Assembly: GCA_009783295.1 (NCBI GenBank)
Contig: WRHK01000007.1
Location: 19,825-83,824 of the forward strand
Source of the DNA: Promicromonosporaceae bacterium
GTDB lineage: Bacteria > Actinomycetota > Actinomycetes > Actinomycetales > Cellulomonadaceae
Length of the DNA stretch: 64,000 nt
Reading direction: 5' to 3'
Part shown: positions 19,671 to 28,259 of the stretch, in pieces
How the letters are laid out: each line of letters begins with the position of its first letter
Position numbering within the stretch: position 1 is the first letter of the stretch
The notes under the pieces: generated by a model
What the model was told of the DNA's origin: nothing
The model's input: only the letters and a program-made list of their open reading frames with translations
Database searches by the model: none
Made by a program: the position numbers and the translations under genes

Positions 19671-22600
19671 ATGCACCTCAAGGCCACGCTGCGGCGCGCG
19701 GACGGCACCGCGGACGACGTCGTCGTCACTGCCGACGCCGGCGCGACCATCGGCGAGATCGCCCAGACGATCGCGCGCGTCGACCCGCACGGCGGGTACG
19801 GCGACCCGGCCGCGCCGCGCACGCTGGAGGCGCGGCTGCCGGGGCAGGACCGCCCCGTGCGCCTGCCCGTGGACGCGGCGCTGGGCGAGGCGTGGATCGG
19901 GTCGGGCGCCGAGTTCTCGGTGGTGGACCTGTCGCTGCCCGGGTTCGACTACGCGCGCAGCGCCGACGCGCGCGCCCTGCTGCGCGTGGTGGGCGGGGCG
20001 ACGTTCCCGCTGCCCGAGGGGTCGTTCGTGGTGGGCCGGTCGCCGGAGTGCGACGTCGTGCTCGCGGACCCGCTCGTCTCGAAGCGGCACGTGCGCATCG
20101 ACGTCGGCGACACGGTCGACGTGGTGGACCTCGGGTCGGCGAACGGCACCCTGGTCGACGGCGTGCCGCTGCCGCGCGTGCGGGTGGACACGGCGGCGCG
20201 CGTCGTCGTCGGCGACACCACGCTGGTGGTGGAGCGGCGCACGGACACGACCCGCATCAGCGGCGTGGCGCCCAAGGCGGGGCCGGTCGCGTTCACCCGC
20301 TCCCCGCGCGTCGAGGAGCGGTACGCGGGCCAGGAGCTCCAGGCACCCGACGCCCCGCAGGAGCCGGAGCCCCGCGACTTCCCGGTCCTGGCGCTGGTCG
20401 CACCGGTGCTGCTGGGCCTGGCGATGTACCTGGTCACGCGCCGCCCGACGTCGCTGCTCATGTGCGCGATGTCGCCGCTGATGCTGGGCACCAACTTCCT
20501 GACGCAAGGGCGCCAGGCCCGCCAGCGCCTCAAGACGCAGGTGCAGCGCTTCGACGAGCGCCTGCGCTCGCTGCGCGCCGTGCTGACGCAGGAGCGGGAG
20601 GTGGAGCGCGCCGTCCGCCTGCGCGAGGCCCCCGCCACCCAGCACGTGTTCGTCGAGGCGATGCGCCACGGCCCGCTGCTGTGGACGCGCCGCCCGGAGC
20701 ACTGGGGCTTCCTCAACGTGAGGTTCGGCCTGGGCACCATGCCCACGCGCAACGTCATCAAGACGAGCGACAAGGGCTCGCTGCTCAAGGAGCACCAGGA
20801 CCAGCTCGACGCGATCACCGGCACGTTCGGCACGGTCGACGGCGTGCCGGTGGTCGAGAACCTGTACGACGCCGGCGCGCTCGGCTTCGCGGGGCCGCCC
20901 GCGTCGGTGGCGGGGTCGCTCAACGCGGTGCTGGTGCAGCTCACGGGCCTGCACGCGCCGTCGGAGCTGGTGGTCACCGCGATCGTCAGCCCCGTGTGGA
21001 CGCGCCCGCTGCAGTGGCTCACGTGGGTGCCGCACACGTCGTCCCCGCAGAGCCCCGTCGACGGCCTGCACCTGGCCGACTCCGCCGGCGGCGCCTCGCG
21101 GCTGCTCGCCCAGCTCGAGGAGCTCGTGGCCCAGCGCCTCAAGTCCGCCGGGGTGCAGCGCCGCGGCGCCGTCGACGACGAGTCCGCCGCCATCGAGCGG
21201 GGCGCCGACGTGACCGGCACCGCCGGCTCCCCGTCGCCCATCCCCGCCGTCGTGGTGGTGGTCAGCGACGACATCGACGTCGACCGCGCCCGCCTGATCC
21301 AGCTCGCCGAGGCCGGCCCCGACGCCGGCGTCTACCTGCTGTGGGTGGCCGCCGGCCCGGCCCGCCTGCCCGCCGCGTGCCGCAGCTTCGTGGACGTCAG
21401 CGGCCCCACGCCGCGCGTGGGCCTGGTCCGCCTGGGCCGCTGGGTCGACGACGTCGTGCTCGAGCAGCTCGACGTCGCCGCCGCCGTCGACTTCGGGCGG
21501 CGCCTCGCGCCCGTCTACGACGCCGGGGCCCTCGTGGCCGACGCCACCGACCTGCCCCGCTCGGTGTCCCTGCCCGCCCTGGTGGGCCACGACCTGTTCG
21601 AGCAGGCCGACGCCGTGCTCGACCGCTGGCGGCAGAACCAGTCCGTGTACGACCGGTCCGGAGCCGCCCCCGCCGGAGGCCGCCGCCGGGCAGGGTCGCT
21701 GCGCGCCGTCGTCGGGTCTGCGGGCGTGGACCCCCAGCACCTGGACCTGCGCTCGCAGGGCCCCCACGCCCTCGTGGGCGGCACGACCGGCGCCGGCAAG
21801 TCCGAGTTCCTCCAGGCGTGGGTGCTCGGCATGGCCGCCGAGTACAGCCCCGACCGGGTCACGTTCCTGTTCGTCGACTACAAGGGCGGCTCCGCGTTCG
21901 CCGACTGCATCGCCCTGCCGCACTGCGTCGGCCTGGTCACCGACCTGTCCCCGCACCTGGTGCTGCGAGCCCTGACCAGCCTGCGCGCCGAGCTGCACCA
22001 CCGCGAGCGCCTGTTCAACCGCAAGAAGGTCAAGGACCTGCTCGAGCTGGAGAAGCGCGGCGACCCCGAGACCCCGCCCGCGCTGGTGATCGTGATCGAC
22101 GAGTTCGCGGCGCTCGCGGGCGACGTGCCGGAGTTCGTGGACGGCGTCGTCGACGTGGCGCAGCGCGGCCGCTCGCTGGGCATCCACCTGATCATGGCCA
22201 CGCAGCGCCCGGCGGGCGTCATCAAGGACAACCTGCGGGCCAACACGAACCTGCGGGTGGCGCTGCGCATGGCGGACGCGTCGGACTCGTCCGACGTGGT
22301 CGAGGTGCCCGACGCGGCCTTCGTGGACCCGGGCACGCCGGGCCGCGGCCTGGTGAAGACGGGCCCGGGCCGCGTGCAGGCGTTTCAGTCGGCGTACGCG
22401 GGCGGCTGGTCCACGCGGGCCCCGGAGAAGGCGAAGGTGCTGGTCAGCGACCTGGACTTCGGTCGCGAGACGCGCTGGGAGGAGCCGGACGACCGCGCAC
22501 CCGCCCCGGCGGACGACCTGGGCCCCAACGACCAGCAGCGTCTGGTGGCGCGCGTCCAGGAGGCGTTCGTACGCGGCGGCCTGCCGCAGCCCCGCCGCCC

Positions 22601-24131
22601 GTGGCTGGACTCGCTGGCCGACGTGTACGACCTCACCCTGCTGCGCCAGCGCACGGACGCCGAGCTGCTGATCGGCGTCGCCGACCTGCCCGAGCAGCAG
22701 GCCCAGCAGCCGGTGTACTTCCAGCCCGACCAGGACGGCCACCTGGGGATCTACGGCACGGGCGGTGCGGGCAAGTCGACGGCCCTGCGCACGCTCGGCA
22801 CGGCGGCCGGCATCACGCCGCGCGGCGGCCCGGTGCACGTGTACGGCCTGGACTTCGCCAGCGGCGCCCTGCGCATGCTGGAGGCGCTGCCGCACATGGG
22901 CGGCGTCGTCAAGGGCGAGGACACGGAGCGCGTGGTCAGCCTGCTGCGCATGCTGGGCCAGGAGCTCGAGCTGCGCGGCGAGGCGTTCGCGGCCGTCTCG
23001 GCGGCGAGCATCACCGAGTACCGCTCGATCACCGGCCGGGCGGACCTGCCGCGGGTGCTGCTGCTGATCGACGGCTTCCCGGCGTTCCGCGACGACTGGG
23101 AGGTGGGCGCCGGCCGCGCCGAGTGGTTCGACGTGGTGCGCAACGTGATGACCGACGGCCGCGCCCTGGGCCTGCACGTCGTGTTCACGGCCGACCGTTC
23201 GGGCGCCGTCCCGACGTCGGTGCGCTCGCTGGTGCAGCGCAACGTGCTGCTGCGCCTCACCGACGACGGGTACCTCGCGTTCAACGCGCCGCGCGACGTC
23301 GTGACGCCGACGTCGCCCGCGGGCCGCGCGGTGGTCGACGGGCTCGAGGTGCAGGTGGCCGTGGTGGGCGGCGCGACGACGGTGGCCGACCAGGCCGCCG
23401 CGACCGAGCGGCTGGCTGCGTCCATGCGGCGGGCGGGCGTCGTGCCGGCGCCGCCGGTGCGGGTGCTGCCGCAGTCGTACGCGGCGGCCGAGCTGCCCGC
23501 GACGGTGGACGGCCGGCCGGTGCTGGGCCTCGACAACCTCACGCTCGCGCCGTACGGGTTCGACCCGCGGGGCGTGGCCGTCGTCGCGGGCCCGCCCGGG
23601 TCCGGGCGCAGCAACGCCCTGGCCGCGATGGCGGGCGCCGTGCTGCGCGCCAACCCGGAGGCGCGCTGCTACCTGCTCGCGCAGTCGCGCTCCCCGCTGG
23701 TGGGCGCGCTGCCGTGGGCAGGCGTGGCCGAGGGCGTCGAGAAGGTCGTCGAGCTCGCCAAGGACCTGCTCGCCGCCGTCACCGACGAGGACACCGCACC
23801 CGGCATCGTCGTCGTGATCGAGGGGATCAACGAGTACCTCCAGTCGCCGGCCGACAAGCCGATCCAGGAGCTCACCAAGGCCGTCCGCAAGAGCGACCAC
23901 CTGCTGCTCGCCGAGGGCGAGTCCGCCGCCTGGGGGTCCACGTGGCCGCTGCTCGCCGAGGTCAAGAACGCCCGCCGCGGCCTGCTGCTCCAACCGGAGG
24001 GCATGGACGGCGACAGCATCCTGCGCACCACCCTGCCGCGTGCCGCCAAGGGCGAGTTCCCGGTGGGACGCGGGGCGTGGGTGGAGCGCGGACGGCACGT
24101 GCGGGTGCAGGTGCCGCTGGTGCTGGGGTGA
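19671..24131 (+). CDS. EssC-like FtsK/SpoIIIE ATPase of a type VII-like secretion system
   Basis: 1486 aa, the likely motor and central membrane component. Order: a ubiquitin-like/beta N-terminal region (1-90); FHA domain (about 105-195; VGRSPECDVVLADP, GSANGTLVDG); two membrane helices (about 235-280); then three tandem P-loop ATPase domains. P-loops are GTTGAGKSEF (near 704), GTGGAGKSTA (near 1029) and GPPGSGRSNA (near 1307). In the third, Arg replaces the Walker Lys, so it is probably inactive. Walker B LVIVIDEFAALAG is present in the first. The fused FHA resembles Firmicutes EssC more than mycobacterial EccC. No EccB, EccD, EccE or mycosin genes are in this window. GGGGAGAAGG ribosome-binding site. 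Confidence 0.9.
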   Translation: MHLKATLRRADGTADDVVVTADAGATIGEIAQTIARVDPHGGYGDPAAPRTLEARLPGQDRPVRLPVDAALGEAWIGSGAEFSVVDLSLPGFDYARSADARALLRVVGGATFPLPEGSFVVGRSPECDVVLADPLVSKRHVRIDVGDTVDVVDLGSANGTLVDGVPLPRVRVDTAARVVVGDTTLVVERRTDTTRISGVAPKAGPVAFTRSPRVEERYAGQELQAPDAPQEPEPRDFPVLALVAPVLLGLAMYLVTRRPTSLLMCAMSPLMLGTNFLTQGRQARQRLKTQVQRFDERLRSLRAVLTQEREVERAVRLREAPATQHVFVEAMRHGPLLWTRRPEHWGFLNVRFGLGTMPTRNVIKTSDKGSLLKEHQDQLDAITGTFGTVDGVPVVENLYDAGALGFAGPPASVAGSLNAVLVQLTGLHAPSELVVTAIVSPVWTRPLQWLTWVPHTSSPQSPVDGLHLADSAGGASRLLAQLEELVAQRLKSAGVQRRGAVDDESAAIERGADVTGTAGSPSPIPAVVVVVSDDIDVDRARLIQLAEAGPDAGVYLLWVAAGPARLPAACRSFVDVSGPTPRVGLVRLGRWVDDVVLEQLDVAAAVDFGRRLAPVYDAGALVADATDLPRSVSLPALVGHDLFEQADAVLDRWRQNQSVYDRSGAAPAGGRRRAGSLRAVVGSAGVDPQHLDLRSQGPHALVGGTTGAGKSEFLQAWVLGMAAEYSPDRVTFLFVDYKGGSAFADCIALPHCVGLVTDLSPHLVLRALTSLRAELHHRERLFNRKKVKDLLELEKRGDPETPPALVIVIDEFAALAGDVPEFVDGVVDVAQRGRSLGIHLIMATQRPAGVIKDNLRANTNLRVALRMADASDSSDVVEVPDAAFVDPGTPGRGLVKTGPGRVQAFQSAYAGGWSTRAPEKAKVLVSDLDFGRETRWEEPDDRAPAPADDLGPNDQQRLVARVQEAFVRGGLPQPRRPWLDSLADVYDLTLLRQRTDAELLIGVADLPEQQAQQPVYFQPDQDGHLGIYGTGGAGKSTALRTLGTAAGITPRGGPVHVYGLDFASGALRMLEALPHMGGVVKGEDTERVVSLLRMLGQELELRGEAFAAVSAASITEYRSITGRADLPRVLLLIDGFPAFRDDWEVGAGRAEWFDVVRNVMTDGRALGLHVVFTADRSGAVPTSVRSLVQRNVLLRLTDDGYLAFNAPRDVVTPTSPAGRAVVDGLEVQVAVVGGATTVADQAAATERLAASMRRAGVVPAPPVRVLPQSYAAAELPATVDGRPVLGLDNLTLAPYGFDPRGVAVVAGPPGSGRSNALAAMAGAVLRANPEARCYLLAQSRSPLVGALPWAGVAEGVEKVVELAKDLLAAVTDEDTAPGIVVVIEGINEYLQSPADKPIQELTKAVRKSDHLLLAEGESAAWGSTWPLLAEVKNARRGLLLQPEGMDGDSILRTTLPRAAKGEFPVGRGAWVERGRHVRVQVPLVLG

Positions 24132-24143
24132 GCGTCACCGGGA

Positions 24144-24159
24144 TGTCCACTACTGGACA
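24144..24159. promoter_or_regulatory. Inverted repeat after the EssC-like gene
   Basis: TGTCCA-CTAC-TGGACA, 6-bp perfect arms, 13 bp past the EssC-like stop. A -10-like CATACT lies at 24192-24197. It may be an operator for the small membrane genes downstream or a weak hairpin; there is no T-run to support a terminator. Confidence 0.35.
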
Positions 24160-24290
24160 GGCGGTTGCTCTTTCGCCGGAGTCGCAGCAGGCATACTCTC
24201 GCGCACGCCGCCGGACGGCCGAGTGAGACGGTCGAGCATAGGTTCGACCGGCTCCGACCAGCCACATCGCACAGCGTTGCTGAGGACTTG

Positions 24291-24766
24291 ATGCCCCACG
24301 AGCTCCTGACTCTCGTAGCCCTTGCTCCTGGCACTAGCCGGAGTCTCCCCTCGTGGTTCGGCTGGGCCCTGGTGACCGTGTTCGTCCTGGTCGCGGTGCT
24401 GATGGCCGCGAGCGCGGTTCGCAAGTGGCGCGACCCGGACTATCTCGAGAGGGTCGCGCAATACTCGGCGTCGATCGATCCTGAGAGGGGTCGGGCGCGC
24501 GCCCGGGCTGCCGTGCCAGCGACCTTGCTGCCCCTGGCCATCGCACTGTTGGGCTCGTCATTTCTTCCCGCAAGATGGCCAGCCGGATCGAGAGGTCCGA
24601 CCGCTCTTCGGGTCGCGGGCGTCGTCCTTGCCGTGCTCTGGGGGCCCTCACCGTTTCGATCATGTACTACAACCGCCCGCGCTTCCTCGTCCCGCGGGGC
24701 ATGCGAGCTGACCAAGGCATCGACGAACTTCGGAAGAGTCCGCGTAAACCCGAGCAGTCGAAGTAG
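24291..24766 (+). pseudogene. Small membrane protein gene with a one-base frameshift
   Basis: ATG at 24291 follows a TGAGGA site. The frame encodes MPHELLTLVALAPG, a membrane helix (SWFGWALVTVFVLVAVLMA), a charged stretch and a second helix ending VVLAVLWG. At the G-run 24640-24644 the coherent protein continues in another frame as ALTVSIMYYNRPRFLVPRG and stops at 24766. One extra G would restore VLWGALTVS across the join. Without it the reading runs to 24788 with an implausible Ser/Arg-rich tail. Either a homopolymer sequencing error or a real frameshift; function unknown. Surrounding GC is visibly lower than in flanking operons. Confidence 0.6.
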
Positions 24767-24772
24767 ACGACC

Positions 24773-24991
24773 TTGCGCTGGGTACTGATTCTGCTAGGTG
24801 CGGTCATCTGTTCGGGTGCCCTGCTCCTCGCCGCATTTCGGCGCGATGCTCGAGATGCCTATCTGAGAAGGCTTCGAATGTTGAGGTTGCAGCCAGCCCC
24901 GTTCTTGCCACCCATGGTGGTGGTCTGGGCGCAGGTTGTCTGCTTCATGATGATCGGGCTCGCAGGCGTGGCACTGGGCGTTCTGGGTTAG
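24773..24991 (+). CDS. Small two-helix membrane protein
   Basis: 72 aa with a TTG start 7 bp after the preceding frame's stop. Helix 1 (about 3-22) is followed by a charged segment RRDARDAYLRRLRMLRLQP and helix 2 (about 46-70). Family not recognised. It probably belongs with the disrupted membrane protein just upstream, and its content is less GC-biased than the neighbouring secretion operons. Confidence 0.55.
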   Translation: MRWVLILLGAVICSGALLLAAFRRDARDAYLRRLRMLRLQPAPFLPPMVVVWAQVVCFMMIGLAGVALGVLG

Positions 24992-25006
24992 CGAACGGAC
25001 GAGCCC

Positions 25007-25445
25007 GTGGAGTACGTCAGCGGACGACGCAGAGAATGGGGCCTTCAGTGGGCATGATGATCGCAGCGCTGAGGTCGGGCTTCAGAACGGCGCAATCGTC
25101 ATCCGCGACTCGGAGTCTGACGGCGACATCTCGGAGTGGGATCCCGCGAGTGCGCGATGGCATTTCGACAGGAACTCCGCCATCCTCGCTGCGCGTCCCG
25201 CCGTGGACGGCCGGGTGCGCTGCGAGATCTGGCGGGGGTCGCCGACCCTCTTCCATCAGGCGCTGATTCTCAGTCAGATCTTCAACGTGAGTGGGGTTCT
25301 GCAGATCGAAGACGCTTCGGGTCTCGTGTGTGTCTCGCTCCACGCCGTCCGCGGCGTGCACCCGATCGATGTCTATGCCGACGACCCGGAGTGGCCCGAG
25401 ACGATCCAGATCGTGATCGATCCCGAGCAGCGACCGCGTGGCTAG
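25007..25445 (+). pseudogene. Unknown soluble protein, frame disrupted near the 5' end
   Basis: From about 24990 to 25445 one frame encodes a coherent acidic protein (AIVIRDSESDGDISEWDP, then VRCEIWRGSPTLFHQALIL, ending IQIVIDPEQRPRG). That frame contains no ATG, GTG or TTG before 25200. A GTG at 25007 opens a different frame (VEYVSG) that stops at 25039. A one-base shift near 25018-25022 would join them as VEYV(S)ADDAENGAF. The translated style resembles small immunity-type proteins, but I do not recognise the family. Its stop shares a CTAG with the convergent gene's stop. Confidence 0.5.
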
Positions 25446-25837
25446 GGCGCCACGTGTTGTGACGCGGGACCCCGTCCGACCCAGATTGACCGGTACCAGA
25501 CAAAGTTCGAGGCGCCGAGCACGACCGCCATGACGACGGGCATGGCGATCGGCCACGGATGCACCAACGAGATCGGCTGAACTGCCAGCGCGCACGACCC
25601 GCAGGCGCCGATCGCCGCTCCCGCAGACGTGAGCACACGACGCCCGCCGTGGCTGGTCTCGAGGAGCCGGACGGCGGACCCGATGAGCAGCGCGCCAATC
25701 CCGGAGGCGGCACCGAAGAACACCCAGAGGAAGAGACCCAAGCCGAACGAGTCCCAGTCCGTGACGACCCCGCCGACCACGGCACCCACGACCCCCACGG
25801 CAAAGCCGAGTCCGACCACTCGCACAGACCGCTTCAC
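25442..25837 (-). CDS. Four-helix membrane protein of unknown function
   Basis: 131 aa. GTG start at 25837 with AAGGGAA upstream on the minus strand; the frame is open further upstream but that would run through the divergent promoter region. Four hydrophobic segments alternate with short polar loops (VVGLGFAVGVVGAVVGGVV, then LGLFLWVFFGAASGIGALL). Family not recognised. Convergent with the disrupted gene on its left and divergent from the cargo operon on its right. Confidence 0.65.
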   Translation of the reverse strand: MKRSVRVVGLGFAVGVVGAVVGGVVTDWDSFGLGLFLWVFFGAASGIGALLIGSAVRLLETSHGGRRVLTSAGAAIGACGSCALAVQPISLVHPWPIAMPVVMAVVLGASNFVWYRSIWVGRGPASQHVAP

Positions 25838-25951
25838 CTGGCAGTTCCCTTCTGTCGGTGCGGGCTTGCTGTCAGGAGTGTGGCGCAAAGCTGCGTGCGA
25901 GCAACCCCCCCGCGGCCCCTGAACTGACCAGAAGCCGAACAGATCGACTGA

Positions 25952-25971
25952 GATGGGTACCCCTCCCCATC
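25952..25971. promoter_or_regulatory. Inverted repeat upstream of the cargo operon (site 2)
   Basis: GATGGGTACCCCTCCCCATC, a three-mismatch version of the perfect site at 29764-29783. It is followed by CGACGC at the expected -35 position (25971-25976) and TAGGTT at 25994-25999. The spacing from repeat to -10 is identical to site 3, which supports a shared regulated promoter for 26039-29753. Confidence 0.55.
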
Positions 25972-25993
25972 GACGCTGCCCGACCGCCTCCCG

Positions 25994-25999
25994 TAGGTT
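25994..25999 (+). promoter_or_regulatory. Candidate -10 box (TAGGTT) of the cargo operon
   Basis: TAGGTT lies 17 bp after a CGACGC hexamer that abuts inverted-repeat site 2 and 39 bp before the first start codon. The same layout with TAGCCT is found before the WXG100 gene. Confidence 0.45.
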
Positions 26000-26038
26000 G
26001 CAGCCCGTGGCATCGGGGGAGCGACGAGGGGAGACGCT

Positions 26039-26335
26039 GTGACGACGGACCGCCTGGTGGTCGACGTCGGGCTGGTGAGCGGCACGGCGAGCGACCTGAA
26101 CGCGATCGTCGCCGAGTTCGACACCGCCGACACGTACGCGGACGCCGTGGCCGACGCCGTCGGGGTGGACGAGCTCGCCGACGCGGTCCGGTCGTTCGCG
26201 CACGGCTGGAAGGTCAAGCGCGGCAAGCTGCACGACTCGATCGCGAACCTCGCCGAGCTCACGTCCGCCGTCGCGACGGAGCTGGCGAAGGCCGACAAGG
26301 ACCTCGCGGACAGCGTGAAGGGGAAGGCCTCGTGA
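26039..26335 (+). CDS. Small helical protein, putative type VII cargo partner
   Basis: 98 aa, wholly helical by composition, at WXG100-like length. There is a Trp in the middle (FAHGWKVKRGKLHDSIANL), and it ends in a Lys/Asp-rich helix. It lacks a canonical WxG turn. GTG start preceded by GAGGGGAG. It is the first gene of an operon whose second gene encodes a larger helical protein with a hydrophobic middle, mimicking the small-partner plus large-effector pairs of type VII systems. Family assignment is by inference. Confidence 0.65.
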   Translation: MTTDRLVVDVGLVSGTASDLNAIVAEFDTADTYADAVADAVGVDELADAVRSFAHGWKVKRGKLHDSIANLAELTSAVATELAKADKDLADSVKGKAS

Positions 26336-27648
26336 CCGACTGGGAGCCGCTCGCGGCGTCCGACCCGATCCCCGGCGACCCGACGGTCTCGGCGAACGCC
26401 GGCACCTACTACTCGGGCATCGCCACCGACATGTCGCGCGCGTACGCGGCGCTGGGCGTCATCGGCGACCTCGACGGGTTCGAGTCGCAGGCGCTCGAGG
26501 CGCTGCGCGGCAAGGCCGACGACGTCCGCTCCGAGGTGGTCAAGGCGCAGGGGCGCTACGCCGCGGCGGGCAAGGCCCTGTCCGGCTACTCCGTGCACCA
26601 CCAGGAGGCCAAGGACGCCGCCGCGGCCCTGCTGGTCAAGGTGCAGGCCCAGCAGACGGCGGTCGACGAGGCGAACCGCCACCTCACCACCGCCCAGACG
26701 GGCTACGACTCCGCGGTCACCACGGCCCAGCACACGGGCACGCCGGTAGACACCGAGGTGAGCAGCACCCTGACCCGCGCGCAGACGGCGCACGGCGAGG
26801 CGGTCAGCACGCTCAACGGCCTGATCGGCGACCTCCCGGCGATCCTCACCACGCTCAGGCAGCGCGCGCACGACGCCGCGAAGGCGATCGACGACGCCGT
26901 CGGGGCCGACGGGCTCAAGGACGGCTGGTGGGAGCACTGGGGGTCAAAGCTCGCGCACTTCGTCTCCGAGTGGGCGGGCAAGATCTCGCTGTGGGCGGGC
27001 GTCGCGTCGCTGCTGCTGGGGTGGGTGCCGATCCTCGGGCAGATCATCGCCGTCGTCGCGCTCGTGGCCACCGTGGCCGCGCTCGTCGCCGACATCGCCC
27101 TGCTCGCGGAGGGCGAGGGCGACTGGCTCACCGTCATCCTCGACGTCGTCGGGCTGATCTCCCTCGGCGCAGGCAAGGTGGTGGGCGACGCCGGCAAGGG
27201 GCTCGCGGCCAAGGGCCTGGCGCAGGGCGCGAGCCGCAGCAGCCGGGTGGCCGCGAAGGCCAGCCGCTTCGGCAGCCCCGCCAACCGGGCGGCGGCCCGG
27301 ACGGTGTGGAAGGACGCGGCGGCGGGCATGAAGGCCCCGACGACGACGCGCCTCTACAACCCCGGCACGTGGTTCAAGTCGGGCTGGAACTCGTTCTCCG
27401 GCCTGGGCGCGCGGGGCAAGTTCATGACGTTCCTCGGTCAGGGCGACGGTGCCCGGACGTACCAGATGCTGCAGAATGCGAACCGCTTCGACAAGTTCGC
27501 CAAGAACGCGACGGCGTACCCGAAGACGATGCGCAACCTGGGCTCGTTCAACCCGCTGCAGGTGGGAAGCCTGGGGTCGGCCATCGTGCCGTACACCCTC
27601 ACCGCGGTCGGCGTGGCCGTCCCGGTGACCAAGGAGGTCATGAACTAG
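26332..27648 (+). CDS. Putative type VII-secreted effector-like protein with membrane segment
   Basis: 438 aa. Residues 1-190 are a long alpha-helical region rich in Ala, with YYSGIATDMSRAYAAL near the start. Residues about 215-265 are hydrophobic (ISLWAGVASLLLGWVPILG and following), and the remainder is basic (RSSRVAAKASRFGSPANRAA) with no recognised enzyme motif. The layout recalls LXG or large WXG-type secreted proteins with a C-terminal membrane-active part. GTG start with 4-bp overlap on the small helical gene; the next start overlaps its stop by 1 bp. Confidence 0.65.
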   Translation: MTDWEPLAASDPIPGDPTVSANAGTYYSGIATDMSRAYAALGVIGDLDGFESQALEALRGKADDVRSEVVKAQGRYAAAGKALSGYSVHHQEAKDAAAALLVKVQAQQTAVDEANRHLTTAQTGYDSAVTTAQHTGTPVDTEVSSTLTRAQTAHGEAVSTLNGLIGDLPAILTTLRQRAHDAAKAIDDAVGADGLKDGWWEHWGSKLAHFVSEWAGKISLWAGVASLLLGWVPILGQIIAVVALVATVAALVADIALLAEGEGDWLTVILDVVGLISLGAGKVVGDAGKGLAAKGLAQGASRSSRVAAKASRFGSPANRAAARTVWKDAAAGMKAPTTTRLYNPGTWFKSGWNSFSGLGARGKFMTFLGQGDGARTYQMLQNANRFDKFAKNATAYPKTMRNLGSFNPLQVGSLGSAIVPYTLTAVGVAVPVTKEVMN

Positions 27649-28259
27649 TGGCAGCACCAGGCGGCCCCATGCCGTGGGACGAGGCCCAGGTCGTGCAGCT
27701 CCCGGAGCGGCCCGGCTGGGTCTTCTGGGTCGCCGGGCTCGACGACGCTGGAGTCGCCGAGGTCGCTGCCGGCGTGCCCGGCGGGGCCGACGACGAGGCC
27801 GTCCGTGGCGCGATCCGGGCGCTCGACGCCGACGCCGCCGGGTCCGCCAACGCCTGGGGCGCGGGCCTCTGGTTCCCCGCCGACCAGGGCCACGAGGCCC
27901 GCGCAGGCCTGCTGCTGAGCACGTTCCCCGAGCGCGGCGACCGCGACAAGGCCTACAGGCGGTTCGTCAAGGACGCGCGCAAGCTGCCGCGCCTGCCCGG
28001 CGTGACGATCAGCTCGTACGACGTCGGCGAGGGCGCCGTGGACCTCGGCCCGTTCGTGGAGCAGGTGATCGACACCGCGCCCGCCTCGGGCGAGCTCGAG
28101 CTGCGCTGGCGGTACACGATCTTCCCCGAGGTCAAGGACGAGGTGGTCGGCCTCGAGTTCCAGACCGTCCACGCGGAGCTCCTCGACGCGATCGAGGACG
28201 AGATCCAGTACCTCCTGGAGCACCTGTACTACCGCGTGCCGGAGGGCTGGGAGGCATGA
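27648..28259 (+). CDS. Unknown cytoplasmic protein of the cargo operon
   Basis: 203 aa, soluble, acidic. It contains GLWFPADQGHEARAGLLLS near the middle and a C-terminal helix-rich segment (LLDAIEDEIQYLLEHLYY). GTG start overlapping the upstream stop by 1 bp, then ATGA overlap with the next gene. Not recognised. A dedicated chaperone or immunity role for the upstream putative effector is plausible by position only. Confidence 0.65.
   Translation: MAAPGGPMPWDEAQVVQLPERPGWVFWVAGLDDAGVAEVAAGVPGGADDEAVRGAIRALDADAAGSANAWGAGLWFPADQGHEARAGLLLSTFPERGDRDKAYRRFVKDARKLPRLPGVTISSYDVGEGAVDLGPFVEQVIDTAPASGELELRWRYTIFPEVKDEVVGLEFQTVHAELLDAIEDEIQYLLEHLYYRVPEGWEA

Noticed and set aside
24165..24788. Single unshifted 207-codon reading of the membrane protein gene.
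   Set aside because: Its first 42 codons lack a ribosome-binding site and its tail after the G-run is not protein-like, whereas the next frame continues the helix sensibly.
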